DNA of 42,388 nucleotides, from contig NZ_JBMFWB010000016.1 in assembly GCF_049965695.1 (NCBI RefSeq), positions 1 to 42,388 on the forward strand. Direction: 5' to 3'. Numbering within the stretch: the first letter of the stretch is position 1; each line of letters starts with the position of its first letter. Source of the DNA: Athalassotoga sp049965695. GTDB lineage: Bacteria; Thermotogota; Thermotogae; Mesoaciditogales; Mesoaciditogaceae. A program made the translations under genes and the position numbers. Shown piece by piece: positions 1 through 8,679 of the stretch. The notes below the pieces were generated by a model. It had not been told where the DNA came from. It did not search any database and worked only from the letters and a program-made list of their open reading frames with translations.

Positions 1-33
1 GCTTAAACTGGATCAAAAAATAAAGTTTGATAT

Positions 34-1233
34 GTGAGAATTGCTTTGAAAATATTAAAAAGTAGATTTCATATCTACCATCTTTTTTCAAATACATATT
101 CCATACTTTTATATCTCTTGATAACCTCGATTAATGCGATCGCGGCCCAGTGGAATTTATCTTTTTTTACGATTGGCATCTTGAATTTCGTGGGAGCCTT
201 GTTTTATGTCATCGCGAGTCTTTTTTTCGGGAGAATTGGAGATCGTATAGGTCAAAAAAAAGTTTTGATCTTTTCTGTTTTTTTATTCCTGATTTTTAGC
301 ATATATGGTTTTTTCTTATCGAATATTCTTGATCTTTTCATTTTCACTATGGGTTTTAATTTTTTCTTTGGGACATTCTTCCCCCAGATAGAAGGATTAC
401 TTTCAAAAAGGGAAAAAGAATTAGGCATAGATCCGGTAAATACCATAAATCGTTTTACGATATCATGGAGTCTTGGAAATATAATAGGAGTGGCAATGGG
501 TCCATTCTTGATAATTAAATTTCCATACGTTGTTTTTGGATATGGAATTGTTTTGAATTTGTCATCTTATCTGATCTTGAAAAAAGATTTTGCCCGCCAC
601 GGTGAATCGATATCATTCGAACCCTCGCCAGAACTCAAGAAATCTTCCAATACCATTGATTTTCCTAAAATAAGTCTTTACAGAACGGTGTACAGATCAA
701 CTTACTTTCTTTTGGGATTAATTTACTCGGCAATTATTCCACTTTTTCCTAAACTTATAAACATGAATGGTTTACCAATAGGAATAACGGGTTTCATAAT
801 TGTTGGCACAAATATAGGAGTTGTTTTGACATTTATTCTTCTTGAAAGGTTGAAAAGTTGGGTTGGGAATCCAAAAACAGCGGCAATATTCCTGATCGTA
901 TTTCCTTTGATGACACTTTTCATATTCATGCGACCAACACCAGTTATCTTTTTTGTTATATCATTTCTTGCAGGCATGAGTTATGCAATTCCTTACACTT
1001 ATGCGATATTTTACGGTCTCAATTCTCAGAAAGCGGATCATGGTAAGCAAGGAGGATTTCATGAAGCAATTACGGGACTCACAACGGGGATCGGACCACT
1101 TCTTGGAGGATTAGCCCTTCAAATTTCAAATGGTTTAATGGGCCTTGGCTTTATGGCAATATTTATATTGGTAACCATATCTGCGATCCAATTGTGGTTC
1201 ATAAAAAAAACAAAACATGTCATTCAAAATTGA
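34..1233 (+). CDS. Major facilitator superfamily transporter
   Basis: A 399-residue, highly hydrophobic protein, the usual length for a 12-helix MFS carrier of the inner membrane. The loop between helices 2 and 3 carries the MFS signature (GRIGDRIGQKK, near residues 66-76). Substrate cannot be read from the sequence. The start is GTG at 34, since an in-frame TGA lies at 28-30; the overlapping ATG at 32 is followed at once by a stop. No clear ribosome-binding site is visible, so the start is the weakest part of this call. It is separated from the next gene by 143 bases in which I see no recognisable gene or RNA, and it need not be functionally linked to the phosphate genes. Confidence 0.85.
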   Translation: MRIALKILKSRFHIYHLFSNTYSILLYLLITSINAIAAQWNLSFFTIGILNFVGALFYVIASLFFGRIGDRIGQKKVLIFSVFLFLIFSIYGFFLSNILDLFIFTMGFNFFFGTFFPQIEGLLSKREKELGIDPVNTINRFTISWSLGNIIGVAMGPFLIIKFPYVVFGYGIVLNLSSYLILKKDFARHGESISFEPSPELKKSSNTIDFPKISLYRTVYRSTYFLLGLIYSAIIPLFPKLINMNGLPIGITGFIIVGTNIGVVLTFILLERLKSWVGNPKTAAIFLIVFPLMTLFIFMRPTPVIFFVISFLAGMSYAIPYTYAIFYGLNSQKADHGKQGGFHEAITGLTTGIGPLLGGLALQISNGLMGLGFMAIFILVTISAIQLWFIKKTKHVIQN

Positions 1234-1376
1234 TTTTGTCCTTTTATACAGGATCAGTTCAAAACTCTTTAGCGGAGGGTAGGATGCCTCGAGGGCCTTT
1301 GCAGCGATGATATTGAATCATTTTTTCAATAGGTGTATACTTTTAAGTTAACGAAATTAAAAAGAAGGGGAAGCAC

Positions 1377-2318
1377 TTGTTACGAGACATTTTGATGATA
1401 GCAACTGCCATGCTTTTGGGGTGGTCTTTAGGATACAACAACATGGCAACAATTTTTGGCCCTCTTGTGATTTCAGATATAGTCAAATATAGGACTGCCA
1501 CAATAATGGGTGCCATTTTTATATTTATCGGAGCATTTGTGGGAGGAAATTCTGGAATTTCTACCATGAATTCCATAACACATGTTACCTTTGACGTTGC
1601 GGTTAGTTCAGCACTTGGTACGGCAATAGTGGTTTTGATAATGACTCACTACTCTTTGCCGACATCTATAACGCAGGGGATAGTAGGTGCTCTCGTCGGC
1701 GTAGGTCTTATAGAAGGGGGCATAAACTGGTGGATCGTGGATAAAGTTGCCGTTTCTTGGCTGATAACACCTTTTGGTGCACTTGCGATAGCCTACGGTT
1801 CTTATTTCGTTGTATCTCTTTTTTACAATCGATTAAGATCTATAAGGTTAAGGGGTACAATGGTCAGACTCATGTCTTTCGGATTTAGCATATACGCTTC
1901 TTATTCACTTGGTGCCAACAATCTCGCAAATATAACAGGTCCATTTGTTGGCGATGGCCTTTTTGGGAGAAATGAAGCTTTGATCATAGGAGGGCTTGCA
2001 ATGGCGATGGGTTTTCTTACGGCAAGTAAAAAAGTTATATACACCGTTGGACGGGATATAACAACTATGGAGCCTTTTGATTCATCAATTTCCATTTTTG
2101 GAGAGGGCACATCTCTTTTGATCTTTTCGTTTCTTGGGATTCCTATATCAAGTGCGCAGGCATCGGTTGGATCAACGGCAGGAGTTGGATTTGTCAAAGG
2201 AATAAAAACGGTCAGTTTAAAGACAATCCTCAAAATTGTCACAGGATGGCTAATTACTCCTTTCATAACAGGGGCAATTGCTGTTATAATATACATGATA
2301 ATGAAGATTTGGGGGTAA
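1377..2318 (+). CDS. pit: PiT-family inorganic phosphate permease
   Basis: A 313-residue polytopic membrane protein of the PiT family (PF01384), which couples phosphate uptake to H+ or Na+. The duplicated family signature is visible in both halves: GYNNMATIFGP near residue 20 and GANNLANITGP near residue 180. In most PiT proteins this motif reads G-A-N-D; here the aspartate is asparagine in both copies. The start is TTG at 1377, supported by AAGGGGAAG just upstream; an in-frame ATG at 1395 is a less likely alternative. It lies 3 bases before a DUF47 gene, the classic partner of PiT permeases, so the two are almost certainly co-transcribed. Confidence 0.88.
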   Translation: MLRDILMIATAMLLGWSLGYNNMATIFGPLVISDIVKYRTATIMGAIFIFIGAFVGGNSGISTMNSITHVTFDVAVSSALGTAIVVLIMTHYSLPTSITQGIVGALVGVGLIEGGINWWIVDKVAVSWLITPFGALAIAYGSYFVVSLFYNRLRSIRLRGTMVRLMSFGFSIYASYSLGANNLANITGPFVGDGLFGRNEALIIGGLAMAMGFLTASKKVIYTVGRDITTMEPFDSSISIFGEGTSLLIFSFLGIPISSAQASVGSTAGVGFVKGIKTVSLKTILKIVTGWLITPFITGAIAVIIYMIMKIWG

Positions 2319-2321
2319 AAG

Positions 2322-2960
2322 ATGTCTTTGGTATTTGGTAAAAAAGAAAACGAGGTTATAAAACTTTTCAACGATCATCTTCAAATGGTTGGTAATGTTG
2401 TGGATGAAACTTTCAAGATAATAAAATTATCCTGCGATGAAGATTGTTCGGATCTCGTTAAAAATGTCAGGCAAAAGGAAAGCGAAGCAGATTCTATAAG
2501 AAGAAACGCTGAAACCACGATGTATTCTGGAGCTTTTCTTGCTCAATCGAGAGGCGATATGTTAGGCCTCATAGAAGCCGTCGATAAAGTTGCAAACAAG
2601 GCTGAAACCGTTGCAGATGTCATTTATCTTCAGAGTTTAAAAATACCTGATTCTTTAAGAGACAAATACGTAAAAGAATATGAATGTTCTGTGGAAGCTT
2701 TTAAAGCTTTAGCCGTTGCCGTTCAAAATCTTTTCGAAGATATAGATAAAGCAAAAAATGCCGTCCTCGAAGTCGAAAGATGGGAAAATACAGGCGACGG
2801 AATTGAAAGGGCTCTTATAAAGGAAGTTTTCAGTTTGAACATTGAACTTGCAAGAAGAATCCAATTAAGAGAACTTGCACTTCAAATAGGGGATATAGCA
2901 GACAGAGCGGAAGATGCTTCTGATAGGATAGAAATAGTGATATTAAAAATGAGCGCATGA
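2322..2960 (+). CDS. DUF47 (PhoU-like) PiT accessory protein
   Basis: A 212-residue soluble, all-helical protein of the DUF47/TIGR00153 family, which resembles PhoU and is routinely encoded next to PiT permeases, where it is thought to modulate phosphate uptake. Visible family features are the N-terminal KKENEVIKLFNDHL stretch, the acidic helical middle with VDKVANKAETVAD (about residues 87-99, the metal-binding-type E/D-rich helix), and the C-terminal QIGDIADRAEDASDRIE repeat of that motif. It begins 3 bases after the permease stop. A PhoB/PhoR-like pair lies 4 kb away on the other strand, so phosphate control of this pair is possible but not shown. Confidence 0.88.
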   Translation: MSLVFGKKENEVIKLFNDHLQMVGNVVDETFKIIKLSCDEDCSDLVKNVRQKESEADSIRRNAETTMYSGAFLAQSRGDMLGLIEAVDKVANKAETVADVIYLQSLKIPDSLRDKYVKEYECSVEAFKALAVAVQNLFEDIDKAKNAVLEVERWENTGDGIERALIKEVFSLNIELARRIQLRELALQIGDIADRAEDASDRIEIVILKMSA

Positions 2961-3059
2961 TGGAAAAAACTACTTACCAAGGGCAAAAGGTTTGATTGAA
3001 AACTTACTTGCTTGAGGTTAAGAGATGATTTAAGAATCCAAAAAAGGAGAGTGAAAGAT

Positions 3060-4106
3060 TTGAGAAAAGTAACTGTGTTTTTTATTTTTGCTGTTTTTGC
3101 ATCGTTAGCGATATTTGCCGCAGGTGCAACGCCCACAACCCTTTCAACTGCAACTATCATGGGTACATCTTCAACAACAACAGTTGTCGCCCTTGTGAAT
3201 GGACAACCAATATACTCGAACATACTTGATATGGCTGCCAATGTTTCTCCGACCTTGAGCCAACTTAAAAACATAAATCCCCAGATGTACAGTTACATGA
3301 CGACTACCAAAGATGGTTTTGATTTTCTTTCCGCTTATGATAAGAGTGTGCTGAGCAATCTTGTTGATTCCGTTCTTATGGAGCAAATAGCCCAGAAAAA
3401 TTACAACATAGTTGTGACGGATGCTCAAGCAATGACTCAGGTTAAGGCTCAAGTTGCCCAGATGCTTGCTTCTTATGGCCTTACCGAGGATCAATTTTCG
3501 CAATATTTACAATCGCAGGGTTATGGGGATATAAATCAGTTCGAACAAAATTCTCTTTTCACGATGAAGTTTTCTATGACTCTTGATCAACTTAAGAAAG
3601 TTGTCACATCGTCGGCAACGGTTACTACTGCCGAGGCACAGCAATATTACAACGCCAATATAGCGAATTTTCAAAATCCTCCAGAGATAGACGTTGAGCA
3701 TATATCTTTGAGCAGTCAATCTACCGCTGCAAGTGTCCTTGCACTTATAAAATCGGGGAAAATAACGTTTGAATCCGCTGCCGCTCAATATTCCCTTGAT
3801 ACCAACACAAAGAATAACAACGGTGATCTTGGATGGATACCACAATCTGCAAATATGCCATCTTTCGAAGTTCAACTCTTCGCTGCGAATATAGGAGATG
3901 TCATAGGACCGACTCAGGTGCAAAATAGTTGGGAACTTTTTAAAGTTGTTGGCAAAAAGGGACCTTCAGTTCAAAGTTTTGCCGATGCTCAGTCAACGAT
4001 AGTCCAGCAATTAATGACTCAAAAACAGTCGCAGATATGGTCCAATTGGTTGCAAAATGTTTTCCAGCCTTTCAAAAATAGCAGTACCATAAAGATCATG
4101 TTATGA
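3060..4106 (+). CDS. SurA-like secreted chaperone / peptidyl-prolyl isomerase
   Basis: About 348 residues with an N-terminal signal peptide (MRKVTVFFIFAVFASLAIFA, ending near AAG). A SurA N-terminal-type region follows (VNGQPIYSN, then a long helical section). A parvulin (PpiC) rotamase domain follows, recognisable from DVEHISL, the FESAAAQYSLD helix, GDLGWIP and the IGDVIGP strand. It should act outside the inner membrane in folding of secreted or outer-sheath proteins. The start is taken as TTG 3060 because GGAG at 3046-3049 sits 10 bases upstream; GTG 3051 is too close to it, and the longest open frame (TTG 3012) would place charged residues before the signal peptide. Confidence 0.82.
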   Translation: MRKVTVFFIFAVFASLAIFAAGATPTTLSTATIMGTSSTTTVVALVNGQPIYSNILDMAANVSPTLSQLKNINPQMYSYMTTTKDGFDFLSAYDKSVLSNLVDSVLMEQIAQKNYNIVVTDAQAMTQVKAQVAQMLASYGLTEDQFSQYLQSQGYGDINQFEQNSLFTMKFSMTLDQLKKVVTSSATVTTAEAQQYYNANIANFQNPPEIDVEHISLSSQSTAASVLALIKSGKITFESAAAQYSLDTNTKNNNGDLGWIPQSANMPSFEVQLFAANIGDVIGPTQVQNSWELFKVVGKKGPSVQSFADAQSTIVQQLMTQKQSQIWSNWLQNVFQPFKNSSTIKIML

Positions 4107-4115
4107 GGTTTGAAG

Positions 4116-4421
4116 ATGGAATTGGTTAAAAAAGAAGAAGTACTTGAGGCCCTCAAAGGGGTCATAGATCCGGAAATAGGTCTTGATGTTGTCTCTTTGG
4201 GTCTCGTTTACGGAGTTGAAGTTTCAAACGAAGGTGATGTTCAGGTTAAAATGACGATGACTTTTATGGGATGCCCCTTGACCGCCATGATAACCGAAGA
4301 TGCCAAATATGCAATTCAATCTTTAAAAGGAGTCAAGTCCGTAAATGTAGAAATCGTTTGGGATCCTCCGTGGACTCCTGATATGATAGACCCTGAAGTG
4401 AGGGCGAAACTTGGAATTTGA
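4116..4421 (+). CDS. MIP18/DUF59 family Fe-S cluster assembly factor
   Basis: A 101-residue protein of the DUF59 (MIP18/PaaD/SufT) family. The signature is clear: IDPEIGLDVVSLGLVY near residues 14-29, and TFMGCPLTAMI, where the conserved cysteine of T-x-x-x-C-P sits, followed by VWDPPWTPDMI. Members take part in Fe-S cluster delivery in the cytoplasm. ATG 4116 is chosen over TTG 4110 because the GAGG at 4105-4108 is correctly spaced only for 4116. Its last 11 bases overlap the start of prmC, indicating translational coupling. Confidence 0.88.
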   Translation: MELVKKEEVLEALKGVIDPEIGLDVVSLGLVYGVEVSNEGDVQVKMTMTFMGCPLTAMITEDAKYAIQSLKGVKSVNVEIVWDPPWTPDMIDPEVRAKLGI

Positions 4422-5223
4422 TCTTAGAAATGTTTTGAGTTTTGCAACTAATTATTTAGAAGGTAAATCTTTATCTCCGCGCCTCGACGCGGAGATATTG
4501 CTATCTTTTGTGCTTTTAAAGGATAAAGTTTGGATTTATTCGAATTTCGATTTTAAATTGGATGATAAAACGATTAAAAGGTTTCAGGAAGTTTTGGATA
4601 AAAGATCTCAAGGAATGCCAATCTCCTATATAACGGGGAAAAAAGAGTTCATGGGCCTTGAATTTAAAATAACGGATAAAGTGCTTGTCCCAAGACCGGA
4701 AACAGAGGAACTGGTCGAGAAATTGATATGTGATTCGAATAAACATGGATGGAAAAAATTCCTTGATTTTGGCAGTGGAAGCGGTGTTATAGCGATCTCA
4801 ATTGCCAAATTTTTACCTAATGCCCAGGTGTGGGTTATCGATGCAAGTAAAGATGCCTTGGATCTTACGATGGAAAACGCAAAAAGATTGGACGTTGAAG
4901 AAAGAATACATCTTTTGGAAAAAACAAAAGTTGAAGAATTCGAAATTGTCGTTTCTAATCCGCCATATCTTACCAAAAAAGAATGGGAAGATTCAAATGA
5001 TTTGCATTTTGAACCTTATGAAGCGCTTGTAGGTGGAGAAGATGGAAATGATCTTTACAGAGAGATCATCGCTGCTTATAACCCTCAACGATTTTATTTT
5101 GAAATAGCACACCCTTTTAGAAAATCACTTAAAGAGATTTTTGATAATTTCGGTATGAGTTATCAAATAGAGAAAGATTTATCAGGAAGAGATCGTATCG
5201 CTGTTCTGAGGCGAAGTTTGTGA
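4411..5223 (+). CDS. prmC: Release factor glutamine N5-methyltransferase PrmC (HemK)
   Basis: 270 residues, normal for PrmC, which methylates the glutamine of the GGQ motif of RF1 and RF2 using S-adenosylmethionine. The helical N-terminal domain runs to about residue 75 and includes GMPISYITGKKEFMGL. The catalytic domain has LVPRPETEELV (residues 92-102), the SAM loop DFGSGSGVIA (119-128) and the catalytic NPPY (183-186). It starts at TTG 4411 inside the DUF59 gene, with AGGG 6 bases upstream. Its last 42 bases overlap the end of the convergent histidine kinase gene. Confidence 0.93.
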   Translation: MEFDLRNVLSFATNYLEGKSLSPRLDAEILLSFVLLKDKVWIYSNFDFKLDDKTIKRFQEVLDKRSQGMPISYITGKKEFMGLEFKITDKVLVPRPETEELVEKLICDSNKHGWKKFLDFGSGSGVIAISIAKFLPNAQVWVIDASKDALDLTMENAKRLDVEERIHLLEKTKVEEFEIVVSNPPYLTKKEWEDSNDLHFEPYEALVGGEDGNDLYREIIAAYNPQRFYFEIAHPFRKSLKEIFDNFGMSYQIEKDLSGRDRIAVLRRSL

Positions 5224-6474
5224 AAATGTTGGCAATATTATTCTGAATTCTGAACCTTTTCCAAGTTCGCTTGATACTTCTATCCTGCCTTTGTGGGCTT
5301 CAACTATCATTTTGACTATTGAAAGGCCTAAGCCTGTGCCTCCTACTTTTCTCGATCTGGCCTTGTCAACTCTATAAAATCTTTCAAACAAACGTGAAAG
5401 GGCATCGGTTGGTATACCGATGCCCGTATCTTTAACCCTTATTTGGCATTCATTTCCGTTTATTGATTCACAACTTACTTCAACGGATTTAATGCCACTT
5501 TCTTTTTGAGATGTGTATTTTATCGCGTTATCCGTCAGGTTAAGTACTGCCTGAACGAGTCTATCAAAATCTCCGTAAATGTATATTTCTTTATCACAAG
5601 ATGTCTTAAGTTCGACTTCTACTGAATCAGCCATGGGTTTAACTATTTTCGAAACGTAATCGACGATTTTGGAAAGATCTATACTTTGAAATTCAAATTT
5701 AGTCTTTCCTTCTTCTAATTTTTGGAGATCAAGCAGATCATTTATAAGTCTGCTCATTCTTGCTGATTCGTTTTCTATAATTCCAAGAAAATGCTTTACC
5801 GTTTCTATATCCTTAAAATCATCGTCCAAAAGAGTTTCAGCATAACCATGAATAGATGTCAACGGTGTTTTCAACTCATGCGAAACGTTAGACACGAATT
5901 CACGTCTGAAGTTATCAAGTTCTCTTTCACTTGTGATGTCTTTTATAACAACTATGAGAACATGCTCGTTTTCCTTTAAAATCACAGGTATGGCATCACA
6001 TTTTAAAAAACGTCTCTGCGGGTAAACGATGGATATTTCCGTTGAATCGTTGGTAAAACCTTTAAGGTTTTTATCTATGAAATTCAACATATCGTAATTT
6101 TCAAGCACTTCAACGAGTTTCTTACCCTCGAGGGTGCAGTTCTCTACGCCTAAAAAATCACACACCGCAGAGTTGTTGATCGTAACTTTACTATCTCCAT
6201 CGACTATCAATATACCATCACTGACATTTTGAAGGATTATTCTCATGTTTTCACGACTTTTTGTCGCTTCGGAATACCGTGTTTCGAGATTTATTTTCAT
6301 TTCCTTCAAAACATCTATCATCTTTATGATAGGTATATTTTCATTCGAATCGGAAATTATACGAGATATACCATTCAATATTCTCAAATTTCTTCTGTGC
6401 GAAAAATAAAAAAACAGAAAAAGAGAAAAAAAGAGAATAGAAAGAATTACAAAAAAAATAAGAAAAAATTCCAA
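5182..6474 (-). CDS. PhoR-like sensor histidine kinase
   Basis: A 430-residue membrane-anchored kinase. Order: one N-terminal transmembrane helix (residues 2-24) with no sizeable extracytoplasmic sensor, a linker helix, a PAS domain (about 75-180, with NVSDGILIVDGDS), HisKA with phospho-acceptor His199 in SNVSHELKTPLTS, and HATPase_c with N-box NLTDNAIKYT (312-321), G1 DTGIGIP and G2 GGTGLGLSI. This matches PhoR-type kinases, which sense from inside or through partners. The start is TTG with GAGG 7 bases upstream, 3 bases after the response regulator stop. The signal is unknown; phosphate limitation is a guess from the subfamily and the nearby PiT genes. Confidence 0.88.
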   Translation of the reverse strand: MEFFLIFFVILSILFFSLFLFFYFSHRRNLRILNGISRIISDSNENIPIIKMIDVLKEMKINLETRYSEATKSRENMRIILQNVSDGILIVDGDSKVTINNSAVCDFLGVENCTLEGKKLVEVLENYDMLNFIDKNLKGFTNDSTEISIVYPQRRFLKCDAIPVILKENEHVLIVVIKDITSERELDNFRREFVSNVSHELKTPLTSIHGYAETLLDDDFKDIETVKHFLGIIENESARMSRLINDLLDLQKLEEGKTKFEFQSIDLSKIVDYVSKIVKPMADSVEVELKTSCDKEIYIYGDFDRLVQAVLNLTDNAIKYTSQKESGIKSVEVSCESINGNECQIRVKDTGIGIPTDALSRLFERFYRVDKARSRKVGGTGLGLSIVKMIVEAHKGRIEVSSELGKGSEFRIILPTFSQTSPQNSDTISS

Positions 6475-6477
6475 AGT

Positions 6478-7197
6478 TTAATCCTCGCTACCCGGATCTT
6501 TGAATTTATAACCTTTTCCTCTTACCGTTAAGATGTACTTTGGATTGGATGCGTCCTCTTCTATTTTGGTTCTCAATCTTCTTATGTGAACGTCGACTGT
6601 TCTGGTATCACCGTAATAATCGTATCCCCAAAGGGTGTCAAGAAGTACATCTCTGCTGAACACTTTACCGGAATTTTCAGCCAGAAATCTCAGCAAATCA
6701 AATTCAAGTGGTGTTAAACCAACTGATTTGCCTCTAACCTTCACCTCATATTTCTCAAGATCTATGTCAAGATCTTTTGCGGCTATCTTCTTTGGCTTTT
6801 CTTCTACTTTCGTAAGAGCCTGATCTGTTCTTCTAAAAATGGCTTTTATTCTTGCCAGCAATTCTCTTACGCTGAATGGTTTCGTTATGTAGTCATCTGC
6901 ACCAAGTTCAAGGCCCAGCACTCTATCGAACTCTTCTCCTTTGGCGGTAAGGAATATGACAGGTTTATCCCTGTTTTTATCTCCGCCTCTCAGAGTTCTT
7001 ACAAGTTCGAACCCATCCATACCCGGTAGCATAACATCGATGATGAAGAGATCTATTTCCTCTTCTTTTATGATGTCAAGGGCTTTTTCGGCATCGTACG
7101 CTTTAAGTACATCATAACCTTCTTTTTTTAGGTTATAACTTACAAGTTCAACTATTGAAGGTTCATCATCGACTATCAATATACGTTTTTTCAACAT
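6478..7197 (-). CDS. OmpR/PhoB-family response regulator
   Basis: 239 residues: a receiver domain with the acidic pair VDDEP, phospho-acceptor Asp in FIIDVMLPGMDG (about residue 54), the switch threonine in FLTAK and lysine in ITKPFS. It is followed by a winged-helix DNA-binding domain with LTPLEFDLLRFLAENSGKVF and VDVHIRRLRTKIE. Partner of the kinase directly downstream. The start is ATG 7197 rather than the adjacent TTG 7200, because the strong GGAGGG at 7205-7210, lying inside the end of the upstream gene, is 7 bases from the ATG. Confidence 0.93.
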   Translation of the reverse strand: MLKKRILIVDDEPSIVELVSYNLKKEGYDVLKAYDAEKALDIIKEEEIDLFIIDVMLPGMDGFELVRTLRGGDKNRDKPVIFLTAKGEEFDRVLGLELGADDYITKPFSVRELLARIKAIFRRTDQALTKVEEKPKKIAAKDLDIDLEKYEVKVRGKSVGLTPLEFDLLRFLAENSGKVFSRDVLLDTLWGYDYYGDTRTVDVHIRRLRTKIEEDASNPKYILTVRGKGYKFKDPGSED

Positions 7198-7200
7198 CAA

Positions 7201-8679
7201 TTATCCCTCCTTTAAAATTTTTAACTCATCGAATATCGAATTTCTCCAAGAAATATCAATATACCTCCACGTTAAATTGCCTTCCCAAATTTTTTCAATG
7301 CTTTGCAAAAAACTCATCTTACGATCGCTTTTTGAAAGCATTTCCGAAAGTTCTTTATTTGCCGTCGATATAACCCATTGTATTCTTGACAATCTGACGC
7401 TTTCAAATTTGCTTTTGATCCCATATTTACCCAAAGATGATTTAAGATATCTTTCTCTTTCTTTTAAATCCTTTAAGGAAAACATCTTAAAACTCTCAAA
7501 ATCGGTGAACGGCTTGGGTATCAACGGATTCAAACTCACGTAAGGAATGATGCCATACTCCTTCACCATCCTTGCCATGTCGATTATCCCATCCAGATCT
7601 TCCTGCTTCTCGTCCGGTAAACCATAGATGAAATACAACTTAACGCGCTTTAGACCGGCCTCTTTTACATTTTTCACGGCCACCGCTATATCTTTGGCGG
7701 ATAATTCTTTATTTAGAGTATCTCTCATGCGCTGCGTTCCTCCTTCGGGTGCCAGAGTTATTTCTCTGTCCCCCAAAGAAACAAGTATCTTTAGAAGTTC
7801 GACGGTTACAGCATCTACCCTTAGCGATGAAACGCTGAGATATTTAACCTTTTCTTTTAACCAAATGAGCAAATCCATCAATTTTGGATAATCAGAAACA
7901 CTCGCACCGATAAGCCCTACCTTGTCAGTATATTTTAGCGCATAAGATATCCTTTTTTCAACTTCATCAACCGGCATAAAGCGAACAATGTTGTATATCT
8001 TTGAAGCAACACAAAACGCGCAGTGATGTATGCATCCCCTTTCTATTTCTATCAAATATGTCTTACCGAATGCTCCTTGATCTGAAAGCATAATCGAACT
8101 TGCGAACGAATTTGAAAGGTCTCTTACCTTTGAAAGTTTAACGTGTTTTTCACCGATCGACGGGACAGAGACATCTTCAAATTCATTCATCTTGTTGAGT
8201 ATCTCTGTCCAACTGAATTTTTCTTCAAAAAAATGCTTTAGAGACTCAAGAGCACTGACACTTCCTTCTATTTCACCGTGAAAGATCAAATCGGCAACGT
8301 ACCAAAAAGAATTAGGGTTAAAAAAAGTCAATGCTCCTCCGAACACAACAAAAGGATTTCCTTTTCTTTCACGGTTTAGAACTTCAACTTTCAAATTTGA
8401 AAAGATATCAAAAATATTCAGGACATCAAGTTCAAACGAAATAGAAAAAGCCCATATCTTAAAATTACGTAAATTTTTGTTTCCTTCCATCGATCTGATT
8501 TCCCCATTTGAATAGAAAAACCTTTCACACGAAAAACCACATTTCTCAAGTGCCATAAAGGCAGCGTTAAATCCAAGATTCGCTACCGCACTGGCATAAT
8601 CATTGGGGAAAATTAAAGCTATCGGAACTCCGCCCTTTGTTTTGGGGATTAAGAACTCTTCAGTTATTCTCTCTTGCAA
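7201..8679 (-). CDS. Radical SAM protein with N-terminal B12-binding-like domain
   Basis: 492 residues. The first 190 or so resemble a cobalamin-binding-type Rossmann domain as found in many B12-radical SAM enzymes (VPIALIFPNDYASAVANLGFNAAFMALEKCG), with no obvious DxHxxG cobalamin motif. The radical SAM domain has the cluster-binding cysteines C216, C220 and C223 (RGCIHHCAFC). LAPEGGTQRMR and KLYFIYGLPDE match the later strands of the TIM-barrel in the TIGR03960/YgiQ-like group. The reaction is not predictable. It starts at TTG 8679, 20 bases inside ftsH, with a poor ribosome-binding site, suggesting translation coupled to ftsH. Confidence 0.8.
   Translation of the reverse strand: MQERITEEFLIPKTKGGVPIALIFPNDYASAVANLGFNAAFMALEKCGFSCERFFYSNGEIRSMEGNKNLRNFKIWAFSISFELDVLNIFDIFSNLKVEVLNRERKGNPFVVFGGALTFFNPNSFWYVADLIFHGEIEGSVSALESLKHFFEEKFSWTEILNKMNEFEDVSVPSIGEKHVKLSKVRDLSNSFASSIMLSDQGAFGKTYLIEIERGCIHHCAFCVASKIYNIVRFMPVDEVEKRISYALKYTDKVGLIGASVSDYPKLMDLLIWLKEKVKYLSVSSLRVDAVTVELLKILVSLGDREITLAPEGGTQRMRDTLNKELSAKDIAVAVKNVKEAGLKRVKLYFIYGLPDEKQEDLDGIIDMARMVKEYGIIPYVSLNPLIPKPFTDFESFKMFSLKDLKERERYLKSSLGKYGIKSKFESVRLSRIQWVISTANKELSEMLSKSDRKMSFLQSIEKIWEGNLTWRYIDISWRNSIFDELKILKEG

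Noticed and set aside
1234..1376. Possible riboswitch or Pho box before the PiT gene
   Set aside because: A few short GC-rich inverted pairs are present but match no RNA motif or PhoB site that I know.
1901..2371. 156-residue minus-strand frame across the PiT gene
   Set aside because: It is a shadow of the membrane protein gene, with the proline- and isoleucine-rich look of an antisense frame.
3012..3059. Longer N-terminus for the SurA-like protein
   Set aside because: It adds charged residues before a normal signal peptide and has no ribosome-binding site; TTG 3060 is well placed.
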